The notes below the pieces were generated by a model. It ran no database searches. It was not told where the DNA came from and saw nothing but the letters and a program-made list of their open reading frames with translations. A DNA stretch of 64,000 nucleotides from Pseudoduganella buxea (GTDB lineage: Bacteria; Pseudomonadota; Gammaproteobacteria; Burkholderiales; Burkholderiaceae_D), in NCBI RefSeq assembly GCF_009720835.1, contig NZ_WNKZ01000018.1, positions 1-64,000 on the forward strand, written 5' to 3'. Both the position numbers and the translations under genes were made by a program. This document shows positions 1-8,137 of this stretch, piece by piece (position 1 is the first letter of the stretch; the number at the start of each line of letters is the position of its first letter).

Positions 1-1265
1 CCGACGGTTCCGGCCTGCGCCGCCGCCAGGCCGGCTTTCGCGCCGACTGGGACCGCCCGCTGGGCGGCCTGACCGTGTCCGGCGACGTGTATGCCACCGA
101 CCTGGCGCAGCTGGGCCAGCCCGACGCGCCCCTGTCCGGCGCCAATCTGGTGGCGCGCCTGACCCGCAAGCTGTCCGACGACTCGGACCTGCGGCTTCAG
201 CTGGTGCTGGATCACGCCGAGCGCGACCAGCAATTTGCCTTTATCGAGCGGCTCGACGTCGTCGACCTCGATGCCCAGCACAGCCTGCGCGTGGCCGGGC
301 GCCACAACATCACGTGGGGCGCGAGCTACCGCCATGCGCGCGACCGCGTCACGCCCAGCAGCGCCTATGCCTTCCTGCCGTCGACGCGTTCGATGCACTG
401 GACGGGCGTGTTCGCCCAGGACGAGCTGGCCCTGCACGAGGACCTGCGCCTGACGGCCGGATTGAAGGTCGAGCACAACAACTACACTGGCGCGGAATAC
501 CTGCCGAACCTGCGGCTGGCGTGGACGGCCAGCCCGACCCGGCTGCTGTGGGCCAGCCTGTCGCGCACGGTGCGGGCGCCGTCGCGCATCGACCGCGATT
601 ATTATTTTCCGGCCCGCCCCACGCTGGTGGGCAACGTGCCCCGGTACACCGTCGGCGGCGGGCCGGATTTCCAGGCCGAGACGGCGCGCGTGGCCGAACT
701 GGGCTGGCGCATGGCGCCGACGCCGGCCCTGTCGTATTCGGCCACGGCCTTCTACGCCAGCTACGAGCGCCTGCGCACGCAGGAGCCGAATGTCAACGGC
801 CCGGCCTACAGTGGGCTGCTGGAGATTCGCAACATGGCGGCGGGCGATGTGCGTGGCGTCGAGATGTGGGCCCGCTGGCAGGCGCGCGAGCACTGGCGGC
901 TGAACGCCGGCCTGGTGCTGCAGCGCGTGCGCTCGCACCTGCTGCCCGGCAGCCGGGACAACCGGGGTACCCTCGGCGTGGCCACCAGCGACCCGGAGCG
1001 CTATTGGCAGCTGCGCTCCTCGCATGACCTGCCGCACGCCATGCAGCTGGACTGGACCTTGCGCTACACGGCCGCGCTGGCGCGCCCCGCCGTGCCATCG
1101 TATTACGAACTCGATGCGCAGTGGCTGTGGAAGGCCCGGCCCAACGTGGACGTGGCCGTGGCCGCCCAGAACCTGCTGCACCGCTCGCACGTGGAATTCG
1201 GCGCCGCGCCCAACCGCAGCGTCGTCCGGCGCGCCCTCGCTGTCAAGCTCACGGTGCGGTACTGA
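1..1265 (+). CDS. TonB-dependent outer-membrane receptor, C-terminal part (5' truncated by window edge)
   Basis: The reading frame is open from base 3 at the left edge, so only the C-terminal ~420 residues of the protein are present; an internal ATG at 75 is not the true start. The residues alternate as in outer-membrane beta strands (for example TWGASYRHARD, RLLWASLSRTVRAPSR, GVFAQDELAL) and the protein ends with an aromatic Tyr, as TonB-dependent receptors and other barrel proteins do. The segment with SRTVRAPSRIDRDY is typical of the receptor barrel. The plug domain and TonB box lie outside the window, so the substrate cannot be read. The stop overlaps the next start by one base (TGATG), which places it in an operon with the YfiR-like protein and the hybrid kinase. 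Confidence 0.85.
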   Translation, partial: DGSGLRRRQAGFRADWDRPLGGLTVSGDVYATDLAQLGQPDAPLSGANLVARLTRKLSDDSDLRLQLVLDHAERDQQFAFIERLDVVDLDAQHSLRVAGRHNITWGASYRHARDRVTPSSAYAFLPSTRSMHWTGVFAQDELALHEDLRLTAGLKVEHNNYTGAEYLPNLRLAWTASPTRLLWASLSRTVRAPSRIDRDYYFPARPTLVGNVPRYTVGGGPDFQAETARVAELGWRMAPTPALSYSATAFYASYERLRTQEPNVNGPAYSGLLEIRNMAAGDVRGVEMWARWQAREHWRLNAGLVLQRVRSHLLPGSRDNRGTLGVATSDPERYWQLRSSHDLPHAMQLDWTLRYTAALARPAVPSYYELDAQWLWKARPNVDVAVAAQNLLHRSHVEFGAAPNRSVVRRALAVKLTVRY

Positions 1266-1846
1266 TGATGAGAACCTTCCCAACACTGCGCTGCGCCGCC
1301 GCCTTGCTGCTGGCCCTGGGCCTGGGCAGCCCCGTGGGTGGCACGTGGGCCGCACCGCAGGCAGCTTCCGTGCCGGTCGCCGGCGCCAGCCTGGAACGCA
1401 GCGTCAAGGCTGCCTACCTGTTCAAATTCCTCGGCTACGTCGAATTCGCCGCGCCGCTGGAGGCGGGCGCGCCGCTGGTGGTGGGCGTGCTGGGGGCCGA
1501 CGATGTCGCCGCGGAAGTGACGCGGCTGACGGCCGGGCGCACCGTCAACGGCCGCGCCGTCACCGTGCGCACCTTGCGCGACGGCGATCCTGTCGCCGGC
1601 ATGCAGATGCTGTTCGTCGGCGCCGATGCGGAGCGGCCCCTGCAGACCCTGCGCGGTGCCGCGCAAGGCGGCGTGCTGACGGTCACCGAGGACGAGAACG
1701 GCCTGCAGCAGGGCGCCGTCATCAATTTCCGGCTGGTCGAGGAGCGCATCCGCTTCGAGGTCTCGCTGCCGGCGGCCGAACGCAGCAACATCCGCCTCAG
1801 TTCGCGCCTGCTGTCGGTGGCGTACCACGTGCAGAAGGGGAACTGA
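1265..1846 (+). CDS. YfiR-family (DUF4154) periplasmic protein
   Basis: A protein of about 193 residues with an N-terminal signal peptide (hydrophobic CAAALLLALGLG, then a likely cleavage after GGTWA). The mature part matches the YfiR/DUF4154 pattern: a YLFKFLGYVEF start, a VVGVLGADDVA strand, GRTVNGRAVTVR, LFVGADAER, a VLTVTEDENG turn, INFRLVEERIRFEVS, and an end with RLSSRLLSVA. In Pseudomonas YfiR is the periplasmic repressor of a membrane diguanylate cyclase. Here it is followed by a membrane histidine kinase with an extracytoplasmic sensor, so I infer that it modulates that kinase. It starts at 1265 by overlap with the receptor stop (a second ATG follows at 1268) and ends immediately before the kinase GTG. 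No catalytic activity is expected. Confidence 0.85.
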   Translation: MMRTFPTLRCAAALLLALGLGSPVGGTWAAPQAASVPVAGASLERSVKAAYLFKFLGYVEFAAPLEAGAPLVVGVLGADDVAAEVTRLTAGRTVNGRAVTVRTLRDGDPVAGMQMLFVGADAERPLQTLRGAAQGGVLTVTEDENGLQQGAVINFRLVEERIRFEVSLPAAERSNIRLSSRLLSVAYHVQKGN

Positions 1847-3760
1847 GTGTTGCGCAGGCTGCGGCCCCATACGGTGCGCGCCAAGCTGGTGGTGATGGCG
1901 CTGGCCACCACGTTCGTCGCGCTGGTGACGATGTCGGTCAGCATGCTGATCTACGACCTGACCACCTTCCAGCAGAACTGGGTGGACGACCTGACCACCC
2001 AGGCCGAGATCGTGGCCACCGTGTCGGCGCCCGCCATCAGCTTCAACGACCCCGGTGCGGCCCGGCAGAACCTGGCGCTGCTGCGGGTGCGCCCGCAGAT
2101 CCAGGCCGGTGCCATCTACGGCGCCAACGGCGCCATGTTCGCCGCGTATGCCCAGTCGGCACTGGCCACGCCCGTCTTTCCCAGCCGGCCCGGCCCGGCC
2201 GGCCATGCCATCGAAGGCGGGCGCATGGTGGTGTATCACCCCATCGTGGAAAACGGCGAAATCGTCGGCACGGTCTTCCTCAGCGCCCGCTACCGCCTGC
2301 TGGACCGGCTGGCCAGCTACGCCATCATCCTGGGCGGCGTCACGCTCGGCAGCCTGCTGCTGGCGGCCATCGTCGCCAGCCGGCTGCAGCAGGGTATCAC
2401 GCGCCCGCTGGAAGCCGTGACGGAGGTGGCGCGCGCCGTCATGCACAAGCGCGACTTCTCGCTGCGGGTAACGGAGCAGGCCAGCGGCGAGATCGGCACC
2501 CTGGTGGGCGCGTTCAACAAGATGCTGGCCGAGGTGGAGCGCCGCGCGTCGGCGCTGCAGGATGCCAACCGCACCCTGGAACACGAGATGACGGTGCGCC
2601 AGGGGGCCGAGCGGGCCTTGCTGCTGGCCGACCGGCGCAAGGACGAATTCCTCGCCACCCTGGCGCACGAGCTGCGCAACCCGCTGGCGCCGATCCGCAC
2701 GGGCCTGGACATCATGCGCCTGAACCGCAGCGATCCGGCCGCCACCGAGCGGGCGCGTGCCGTGATGGAGCGCCAGTTGAAGCAGATGGTGCGCCTGGTC
2801 GATGACCTGCTCGATGTCTCGCGCATCAATACGGGCAAGCTGACGATCCGGCACGAGCAGGTCGAATTGCAGGCCGTGGTGGCCAATGCGCTGGAAATCG
2901 TGCGGCCATTCATCGATGCCCAGGGCCATGCCATCAGCGTGAGCCTGCCGGAGCGAAGCGTCTACGTGCTGGGTGACGCCACGCGGCTGGCCCAGGTGCT
3001 GTCGAACCTGCTGAACAACGCAGCCAAGTACACCGACCGGGGCGGCCGGCTGGCGCTGGCGGCCCAGGTGACGGACGACGGCCAGTTGCGCATCGCCGTG
3101 TCGGATAACGGCATCGGCATCGCGCCGCAGATGCTGGGGCGGGTGTTCGACATGTTCGTGCAGGCCGATGCTTCGCTCGAGCGCACGTCGGCCGGACTGG
3201 GAGTCGGGCTGTCGCTGGCGCGCCGGCTGGTGGAGCTGCACGGCGGCTCGCTGGAAGGGCGCAGCGCCGGGCCGGGCACCGGCAGCGAATTCATCGTCAC
3301 CTTGCCCGTACTGCAGGGCGTGCACGGTGCGGCGCCGGCAGTCGTGGCGGGCCTGGCGCAGGGCCGGCCTTTCCGCATCCTGCTGGCCGATGACAACCTG
3401 GACTTCGTCAACGCCATCGGCGCGCTGCTGCGCACGATGGGCCACACGGTGCACATCTGCCACGACGGTCCCCAGGCACTGGCCGCGGCCGAGGCCTTCG
3501 CGCCGGATTTCGCCTTCCTCGATATCGGCCTGCCTTACCTGAACGGCTACGACCTGGCGCGTGCGCTGCGCGCCTTGCCGGGGCTGTCGCGCACGGTGCT
3601 GGTCGCCGTCACCGGCTGGGGCCAGCAGAAGGACCGCGACCTGGCCCTGGAGGCGGGGTTCGCGGCCCACCTCGTCAAACCCGTCAGTGTCGAACAGATC
3701 CTGGAACTGCTGGCCGCCCGCACGACCGCCGCGCCGCTGGCCAGTGACGCCGCCGGCTGA
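1847..3760 (+). CDS. Hybrid sensor histidine kinase (CHASE8-HAMP-HisKA-HATPase-REC)
   Basis: A protein of 637 residues with a GTG start directly after the YfiR-like stop. A membrane segment lies at about 13-35, an extracytoplasmic sensor of CHASE8 type at about 40-150 (TTFQQNWVDDLTTQAEIVA), a second membrane segment at about 155-178, and HAMP at about 180-235. The HisKA box FLATLAHELRNPLAP puts the phospho-acceptor at His274. The ATPase domain spans about 370-490 (N box NLLNNAAKYT, G1 DNGIGIAP, G2 GLGVGLSLA). The C-terminal receiver starts at about 509, with acidic pocket ADD, acceptor Asp559 (FLDIGLP) and Lys611. No DNA-binding output domain is present, so the output partner is unknown. Receptor, YfiR-like protein and kinase are translationally coupled, suggesting a surface signal relay. 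Confidence 0.9.
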   Translation: MLRRLRPHTVRAKLVVMALATTFVALVTMSVSMLIYDLTTFQQNWVDDLTTQAEIVATVSAPAISFNDPGAARQNLALLRVRPQIQAGAIYGANGAMFAAYAQSALATPVFPSRPGPAGHAIEGGRMVVYHPIVENGEIVGTVFLSARYRLLDRLASYAIILGGVTLGSLLLAAIVASRLQQGITRPLEAVTEVARAVMHKRDFSLRVTEQASGEIGTLVGAFNKMLAEVERRASALQDANRTLEHEMTVRQGAERALLLADRRKDEFLATLAHELRNPLAPIRTGLDIMRLNRSDPAATERARAVMERQLKQMVRLVDDLLDVSRINTGKLTIRHEQVELQAVVANALEIVRPFIDAQGHAISVSLPERSVYVLGDATRLAQVLSNLLNNAAKYTDRGGRLALAAQVTDDGQLRIAVSDNGIGIAPQMLGRVFDMFVQADASLERTSAGLGVGLSLARRLVELHGGSLEGRSAGPGTGSEFIVTLPVLQGVHGAAPAVVAGLAQGRPFRILLADDNLDFVNAIGALLRTMGHTVHICHDGPQALAAAEAFAPDFAFLDIGLPYLNGYDLARALRALPGLSRTVLVAVTGWGQQKDRDLALEAGFAAHLVKPVSVEQILELLAARTTAAPLASDAAG

Positions 3761-3766
3761 CACCCG

Positions 3767-4501
3767 TCAGCCGAAGCGCTCCGTGCGGATCGAACGGGCC
3801 GGCAGGCCGCGCGCCACCAGCAGCTTGCCCATGGCTTCGACGAAGGCCGTCGGGCCGCACAGGTAGCTGGTAACGGGCAGATTGCCCCACTCGTCCAGCA
3901 ACTGGTCCAGCATGGCCGCGTCGATGCGGCGCCCGAAACCCCCGGGCAGCGGGGCGCCCCGCGTGGTGGCCGTCACGTATCTGCCTTGGCCCCAGCCATG
4001 GTTCCCCAACGCCGCCAGCTCGTCGCTGAAGGCCAGCGCGCTGGCCTCGCGGGCGGAGTGCAGCACGAGCAATGGCGAGCCGCCGCCTGCCGCCCGCCAG
4101 GCCCGGGCGATCGACACAAGGGGCACGATGCCGGCGCCGCCGCCGACCAGCAGCAGCGGGCCGTGCTGGGTGCCGTCCCACGTGAAATGGCCGCCCAGCG
4201 GGCCGCGTACGTCGAAGGTATCGCCCACGGCCGCGACATCGTGGAACCAGCCGGACACCTCGCCGTCGTCGTGCGCCGCAATCGCCAGTTCGATATCGGC
4301 CGCGCCGGGGCTCGATGCGATCGAATAGCTGCGGTGGGCCTGGTAGCCGCCTGGTGCCGTCAGGCGCACGTCGACATGCTGGCCCGCCACGTGGCGGAGC
4401 AGGGGCGCATGCAGGAAGTAGCTGCGCATGCCCGGCGTGCGCGGCTCGATACGCACGATGACGGCGCGTCGCCAGTTGCCGTCGTTGGCCGGTGTCGTCA
4501 T
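3767..4501 (-). CDS. FAD/NAD(P)-binding oxidoreductase of the ferredoxin-reductase type
   Basis: A protein of 244 residues with the FNR fold: an FAD-binding barrel at about 10-105 with the RSYSIASSP motif (the Arg-x-Tyr-Ser flavin motif), then an NAD(P)-binding domain beginning LLVGGGAGIVPLVS and ending with the SYLCGPTAFVEAMG segment. No 2Fe-2S ferredoxin domain is fused; the protein stops after the reductase domain with a short ERFG tail. It lies 10 bp downstream of the molybdoenzyme gene, on the same strand. A pairing of a sulfite-oxidase-like enzyme with such a reductase is known in several bacteria, and I infer that this protein carries electrons between NAD(P)H and the molybdoenzyme. 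It converges on the hybrid kinase gene. Confidence 0.85.
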   Translation of the reverse strand: MTTPANDGNWRRAVIVRIEPRTPGMRSYFLHAPLLRHVAGQHVDVRLTAPGGYQAHRSYSIASSPGAADIELAIAAHDDGEVSGWFHDVAAVGDTFDVRGPLGGHFTWDGTQHGPLLLVGGGAGIVPLVSIARAWRAAGGGSPLLVLHSAREASALAFSDELAALGNHGWGQGRYVTATTRGAPLPGGFGRRIDAAMLDQLLDEWGNLPVTSYLCGPTAFVEAMGKLLVARGLPARSIRTERFG

Positions 4502-4511
4502 CGCGGCGCCT

Positions 4512-5120
4512 TCAGTCGTCGCTGCTGAAACGCTGCTCGCGCCATGGGTCGCCGTGCATGTGGTAGCCGCGCAGCTCCCAGAAGCCAGCTTCGTCCCGGG
4601 CCGTGAACTTCAGGCCCTTCAGCCATTTTGCGCTCTTCCAGAAATACAGGTGCGGCACCAGGAGGCGCGCGGGACCGCCATGTTCCGCCGTCAGCGGCTG
4701 GCCGCCGAAATGGGTGGCGATCATGGCGCGGCCGCCCGCCAGCTCGGCCAGCGGCACATTGGTGTCGTAGTCGTCATAGGACTGGGCCAGCAGGTAGGGC
4801 GTGGGCGCTGCCACGCCGGCCGCCTGCAGCAGGTCGTCGAGCGTGACGCCTTCCCACTCGGTGTCGAATTTGCTCCAGGTCGTGACGCAGTGGATGTCGC
4901 CTTGCCAGCGCGTGCGGGGCAGGGCCTGGAACTGTTCCCACGTCCAGCTGGCCAGGGGCCGGGCGCCGTGGCGCAGGGTAAAGCGCCATTGGGCCAGGTC
5001 GATGACGGGGGCCGGCCCCAGCGACAGTACGGGGAAGTCGCGGGTTTCGTACTGGCCCGGCGGCAGGCGGCGGGCGGCATCGGCGCCAGGTCGGCGGCCG
5101 GTAAAGCCTCGGGTGCTCAT
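4512..5120 (-). CDS. Sulfite-oxidase-like molybdopterin-dependent oxidoreductase
   Basis: A protein of 202 residues made up essentially of one oxidoreductase molybdopterin-binding domain (SUOX/YedY type). The likely molybdenum ligand is Cys78 in the segment GDIHCVTTWSK, and the family features WEGVTLDDLL, GGPARLLVPHLYFWKSAKW and a C-terminal GYHMHGDPWREQRF are present. There is no signal peptide and no twin-arginine motif, so it should act in the cytoplasm, unlike YedY/MsrP. It is shorter than eukaryotic sulfite oxidase and has no heme or dimerisation domain. The 10-bp spacing to the FNR-like gene indicates a two-gene operon. The physiological substrate cannot be read; an oxyanion or sulfoxide is possible. 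The start at 5120 has AGGAG upstream. Confidence 0.9.
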   Translation of the reverse strand: MSTRGFTGRRPGADAARRLPPGQYETRDFPVLSLGPAPVIDLAQWRFTLRHGARPLASWTWEQFQALPRTRWQGDIHCVTTWSKFDTEWEGVTLDDLLQAAGVAAPTPYLLAQSYDDYDTNVPLAELAGGRAMIATHFGGQPLTAEHGGPARLLVPHLYFWKSAKWLKGLKFTARDEAGFWELRGYHMHGDPWREQRFSSDD

Positions 5121-5307
5121 GCTGGACTCCTGTGGCGAAAAAGCCCAGTGTAAGGGAGATTGGCGGGCGCTGCCGGCACGCCACGGTGTGCGTCGGGACG
5201 TCGACTTGGAAGGCCGGTGTGCAGCAAAATCGGGCAGGGCCGAAGCCTGCGCCAGCTTGCAAAAAAAAATGCTAAGGTTTTGTCAACATTTATGGAGGAG
5301 CATCGTT

Positions 5308-5502
5308 ATGGATATGAACGCCGAGCAAAACGCAGTGGTACAGGGAGGCGAATCCGCGATTCGCGCGCATATCACGCCGGACCCGGATACCCCGACGCCG
5401 GAGCAGGACCCGCCGACGATGCCGCCGCCCAGCGACGTCCCGCCAAGCGAGATTCCGCCGGTCAGCGAACCGACGGCGCCGCCGCCGCCCATCAAGGCTT
5501 GA
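5308..5502 (+). CDS. Small proline-rich acidic protein, function unknown
   Basis: A protein of 64 residues, starting at the ATG at 5308 with GGAGG 8 bases upstream. The first 22 residues are ordinary; the rest is dominated by Pro, Asp, Glu, Ser and Thr (TPDPDTPTPEQDPP, then several PP pairs) and ends in PPPPIKA. It has no hydrophobic segment, so it should be a soluble, intrinsically disordered cytoplasmic protein. I do not recognise a family. The strong ribosome site, an AT-rich stretch just upstream (5260-5290) and codon-like structure support it as real. It faces another small hydrophilic protein on the opposite strand (5525-5728). Confidence 0.55.
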   Translation: MDMNAEQNAVVQGGESAIRAHITPDPDTPTPEQDPPTMPPPSDVPPSEIPPVSEPTAPPPPIKA

Positions 5503-5524
5503 GGCGGTCGGGCGGCGGTCCGGC

Positions 5525-5728
5525 TCAGGGCTTGGCCGGTTCGCGCGATGGGTCGCTCTGGCGATTCGGCGAGATCTGACGGATCTGTTCTTCCGTCTCC
5601 CGTTCGCCGGGCGTCTTTTCGCCGCTGCCGATGTCGGGCTCGTTGATCATGTGGCGGCCTTTTTCGGATTCGTCCGGTTGCGTCGGTTGGCCGGAAGCGT
5701 TGGTGGTGGAAACGCTGATTTGGCTCAT
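5525..5728 (-). CDS. Small hydrophilic protein, function unknown
   Basis: A protein of 67 residues, highly charged, with no membrane segment and no cysteine. It begins MSQISVSTTNASGQ and is rich in Glu, Arg, Asp, Pro and Gln, ending SDPSREPAKP. The start has AGGAG about 7 bases upstream on the minus strand. It is probably disordered. It looks like the short hydrophilic proteins common in Oxalobacteraceae genomes, but I cannot name a family. It is convergent with the proline-rich small gene, 22 bp apart, and divergent from the small membrane protein at 5919. Confidence 0.5.
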   Translation of the reverse strand: MSQISVSTTNASGQPTQPDESEKGRHMINEPDIGSGEKTPGERETEEQIRQISPNRQSDPSREPAKP

Positions 5729-5883
5729 GGTGGACTCCTGGTCTGTGGTGGAAAATATAAGACCATCGTAACAAGCCGGCGCCGGGGCTGTCGCAGCATT
5801 GCTTTAATGAAATAAGTGTTGCTGCAAAGATGTATTTCGTTGTTTTTGTGTTGGCTGTCACAAGGCCGTCACTGAACTATTTT

Positions 5884-5889
5884 TATAAT
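5884..5889 (+). promoter_or_regulatory. Candidate -10 element for the small membrane protein gene
   Basis: A consensus TATAAT stands in an AT-rich stretch 30 bases before the start codon at 5919. No good -35 hexamer is found 16-18 bases upstream, so this rests on the -10 sequence alone. Confidence 0.4.
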
Positions 5890-5918
5890 GAGCCATAGAA
5901 CTTTATTGGGAGACCACT

Positions 5919-6047
5919 ATGGGCAATTCCTTACACAACAAAATTTATCTGGGCCGCCGTGGCCGGATGAACCAGGTGCGCATGGCCTGGGCAGGCATCG
6001 TTGCCGGTGTCGGCCTGCTGTGGCTGACCGTGCGCGCGCTGAAGTAA
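5919..6047 (+). CDS. 42-residue single-pass membrane protein, function unknown
   Basis: A short gene of 43 codons including the stop. The ATG at 5919 has GGGAG eight bases upstream and a TATAAT box at 5884. The N-terminus is basic (GNSLHNKIYLGRRGRMNQVR) and is followed by one hydrophobic segment, MAWAGIVAGVGLLWLTV, and a short RALK tail. This layout suggests a small inner-membrane protein with the basic end in the cytoplasm by the positive-inside rule. No homologue is recognised. Promoter, ribosome site and a clean single membrane helix together make it more than a chance frame. Confidence 0.5.
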   Translation: MGNSLHNKIYLGRRGRMNQVRMAWAGIVAGVGLLWLTVRALK

Positions 6048-6120
6048 GCTGCCCATGGCGCCGCCCGCCCTGCGCGGGAAAGCGTCCCGCCTTGCTTGCC
6101 GCCGCCTCCGGCTGCGCGTA

Positions 6121-6147
6121 CCATGATGGCCGCAACTGCCATCATGG
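6121..6147. repeat. Perfect 10-bp inverted repeat with 7-base loop
   Basis: CCATGATGGC (6121-6130) is followed by a 7-base spacer and GCCATCATGG (6138-6147). It sits just before, or over, the start of the next gene and contains three of its possible ATG codons, so it may be an operator or an mRNA hairpin that hides a start. Confidence 0.7.
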
Positions 6148-6158
6148 ATCAAGCAAGA

Positions 6159-6518
6159 ATGAAAAACGAAAAATTCAGTACCGATGAGTACAACGCGCTG
6201 GCCGAAGTCGCGCGTGGCATCACGGGCCGCCCCAGTGCCTGCGTCGGCCGCAATACGAAACGCCTGTCCGGCCTGAAGCTGCTGTCGATCGCCCGCAACG
6301 GCCATATGTCGCTGACGGACAAGGGCAAGGAACTGCTGTTCCTGCGCCGCTGCATCCTCAGCCTGCGCGCCCTGGCCGCCGACCCTACCGCCAAGCTCGA
6401 CGGTGACGTCGCCGCCTTCCTCGGCAAAAAGTCCCACATCGCCCCCATCGAAGCGGGCTACACCGTCACCGACAAGGGCCGCGAGACGCTGGCCGACATC
6501 GACGCCCAAGAGCAGTAA
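6159..6518 (+). CDS. Hypothetical protein with winged-helix-like repeats
   Basis: A protein of about 119 residues from the ATG at 6159; in-frame ATGs at 6123, 6126 and 6144 are possible but fall inside a perfect inverted repeat and lack ribosome sites, so the start is uncertain. The sequence has two similar wing-like elements, HMSLTDKGKELLFLRR near the middle and GYTVTDKGRETLADI near the end, each after a helix-rich stretch (ALAEVARGITG, GLKLLSIARNG). That pattern recalls winged-helix proteins but no family is certain. There is no signal peptide or membrane segment. It is convergent with the M16 protease genes across a repeat-bearing gap. Confidence 0.6.
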   Translation: MKNEKFSTDEYNALAEVARGITGRPSACVGRNTKRLSGLKLLSIARNGHMSLTDKGKELLFLRRCILSLRALAADPTAKLDGDVAAFLGKKSHIAPIEAGYTVTDKGRETLADIDAQEQ

Positions 6519-6648
6519 TCCTTCACCAGGCGCGGTCATGCAAGGCCGCCGATATCGCTCTGAATCGGTGTCCGATACTTGCTTCGAGATCGAGACCGGT
6601 ATCGGACGGCAAATTCATGGCTGCCATCGCCGCTCCTTGAGGCAGTGA

Positions 6649-6680
6649 CCTGAAAACGGTGTCTGACACCGGTTTTCAGG
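6649..6680. repeat. GGTGTC/GACACC palindromic repeat, locus 1
   Basis: An imperfect palindrome (arms CCTGAAAAC + GGTGTC and GACACC + GGTTTTCAGG, one bulged base) lies between two convergent genes. Related GGTGTC fragments sit at 6578-6584 and 6711-6717. The same family recurs near 63.6 kb. It may serve as a bidirectional terminator. Confidence 0.65.
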
Positions 6681-6727
6681 CAACATCGAATCAGGGGCCC
6701 GGCCCCGAATCCGGTGTCGGTGCGCGC

Positions 6728-8137
6728 TTACTTCGTTGGCCGGAAGCCGTCGGCGGTAATGTCGAGCTCGGTGACTTCGCCGTATTTCGTGGCGACCTTG
6801 CGCACTTCGCTGGCTTTGCCGACAAGGACCATCTGCAGGTTGTTGCGGGGGAAGTGCCTGTCGACGAGCTGCTTGGCTTTCTCCGGCGTCAGGCCGTCGA
6901 CGTCGCGCATGAAGTTGTCGATCTGGCTGCGCGGGATGTCCAGCGCGTACATGTCGCCCAGCAGGCTGGCCAGCTGCTCGCTCGTCTCGAACCGGGGCGG
7001 GAACTGGCCCTTCACGTAAGCCTTGGCCGAATCGAGCGTGGCCTTGTCGATGCCCTTGTCCCACAGCCTTTGATAGGTCTTCAGTGCCAGGTCCAGCGCC
7101 GCTTCCGTCTTCGGCAGTGCCGTGAAGCTGGAGATGGCGAAGGTGCCGGCCTGCGACAGCGGCGAGAACGCGCTGTTGGCGCCGTAGGTAAGGCCCGAGT
7201 TGACGCGCAGCTCGTCGTTCAGCCAGGACGTGAAGCGTCCGCCCAGCACCGTATTGACCACCTGCAGCGGCACGTAGTCCGGATCGTTGCGGGCGATGCC
7301 GCCGCCGCCGATCAGGAACGTCGTCTCGATGGCGTCGGGCTTGTCGACCAGCCAGACTCTAGCCTTGTCCGTCAGCGGCTTGCCGTAATCGAAGCGCTGC
7401 GGCGCAGCCCCATCGGCACGCCACTGGCCGAACAGGGCCTGGATCTGCTGCTTCATCGCGGCCGGATCGAAGTCGCCGACGACGACGATGGCCGCGTTAT
7501 CCGGCCGGAAGTAGCGGCCGTGGAAGGCCTTGACGTCGTCTTGCTTGAGCGCCTGCAGGCTGCCCACCGTGCCGCCGGCCGGATTGGCGTAGGCGCCGCT
7601 GCCGAACAGCATGCTGCGGTAATACGTGCCGGCGACCTGGCGCGGGCTCTCCTTGGCCTGCTTCAGCCCGCTGACCTTGCGCGTGCGCAGCTTGTCCAGC
7701 TCCGTGTTGTCGAAGCTGGGCTGCTGGACGATCTCCGCGAACAGCGGCAGCAGCGCGGCGGCATCGGCCTTGGCGAAGTTTGCCTGCACGGTGGTCTGCT
7801 CGACTCCGCCGCCGCCGGCCAGCACGGCGCCGCGGAAGTCGAAGGCTTCGTCGATGGCGGCCTTGTTGTGGCGCGCGCTGCCCAGAAGGATGGCGTCGCC
7901 CGTCAGGTTGGCCAGCCCGGCCTGCGGCCCGTCGTTGACGGCACCGGCCTTGACGACGGCACGCACGGCGATCAGCGGCACTTCATGGCGCTCCATCAGC
8001 AGCACCGTCAGGCCGTTCGGCAGCCTGGTCGTCTCGAACGGGGGCAGCTTGAATTCGGCCGCGGCGGCCACGCCGGTCACATTGGCCAGGGAAGCGGCGC
8101 ACAGCAGGGCGCCACCGGTTGTCAGTGCTTTCATCAT
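6728..8137 (-). CDS. M16-family peptidase subunit lacking the zinc motif (non-catalytic partner)
   Basis: A protein of 469 residues with a signal peptide (ALTTGGALLCAASLANVTGVAAAA), so it is periplasmic. It has the two-lobe M16 layout: an N-terminal lobe beginning TTRLPNGLTVLLMERHEVP and a C-terminal lobe with YFRPDNAAIVVVGDFDP and GGRFTSWLNDELRVNSGLTYG. Where active members have HxxEH, this one reads GLANLTGDAIL, so the zinc ligands are missing. It does keep the conserved Arg/Tyr-type C-lobe segment used for substrate binding. Known bacterial M16B pairs consist of one active and one inactive subunit; its start overlaps the stop of the active subunit by four bases (ATGA), which supports a heterodimer. 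Confidence 0.88.
   Translation of the reverse strand: MMKALTTGGALLCAASLANVTGVAAAAEFKLPPFETTRLPNGLTVLLMERHEVPLIAVRAVVKAGAVNDGPQAGLANLTGDAILLGSARHNKAAIDEAFDFRGAVLAGGGGVEQTTVQANFAKADAAALLPLFAEIVQQPSFDNTELDKLRTRKVSGLKQAKESPRQVAGTYYRSMLFGSGAYANPAGGTVGSLQALKQDDVKAFHGRYFRPDNAAIVVVGDFDPAAMKQQIQALFGQWRADGAAPQRFDYGKPLTDKARVWLVDKPDAIETTFLIGGGGIARNDPDYVPLQVVNTVLGGRFTSWLNDELRVNSGLTYGANSAFSPLSQAGTFAISSFTALPKTEAALDLALKTYQRLWDKGIDKATLDSAKAYVKGQFPPRFETSEQLASLLGDMYALDIPRSQIDNFMRDVDGLTPEKAKQLVDRHFPRNNLQMVLVGKASEVRKVATKYGEVTELDITADGFRPTK

Noticed and set aside
1103..3763. An 886-codon frame on the minus strand opposite the YfiR-like and kinase genes
   Set aside because: It is a GC-skew shadow: biased to Arg, Gln and Gly, without domains, opposite well-defined genes.
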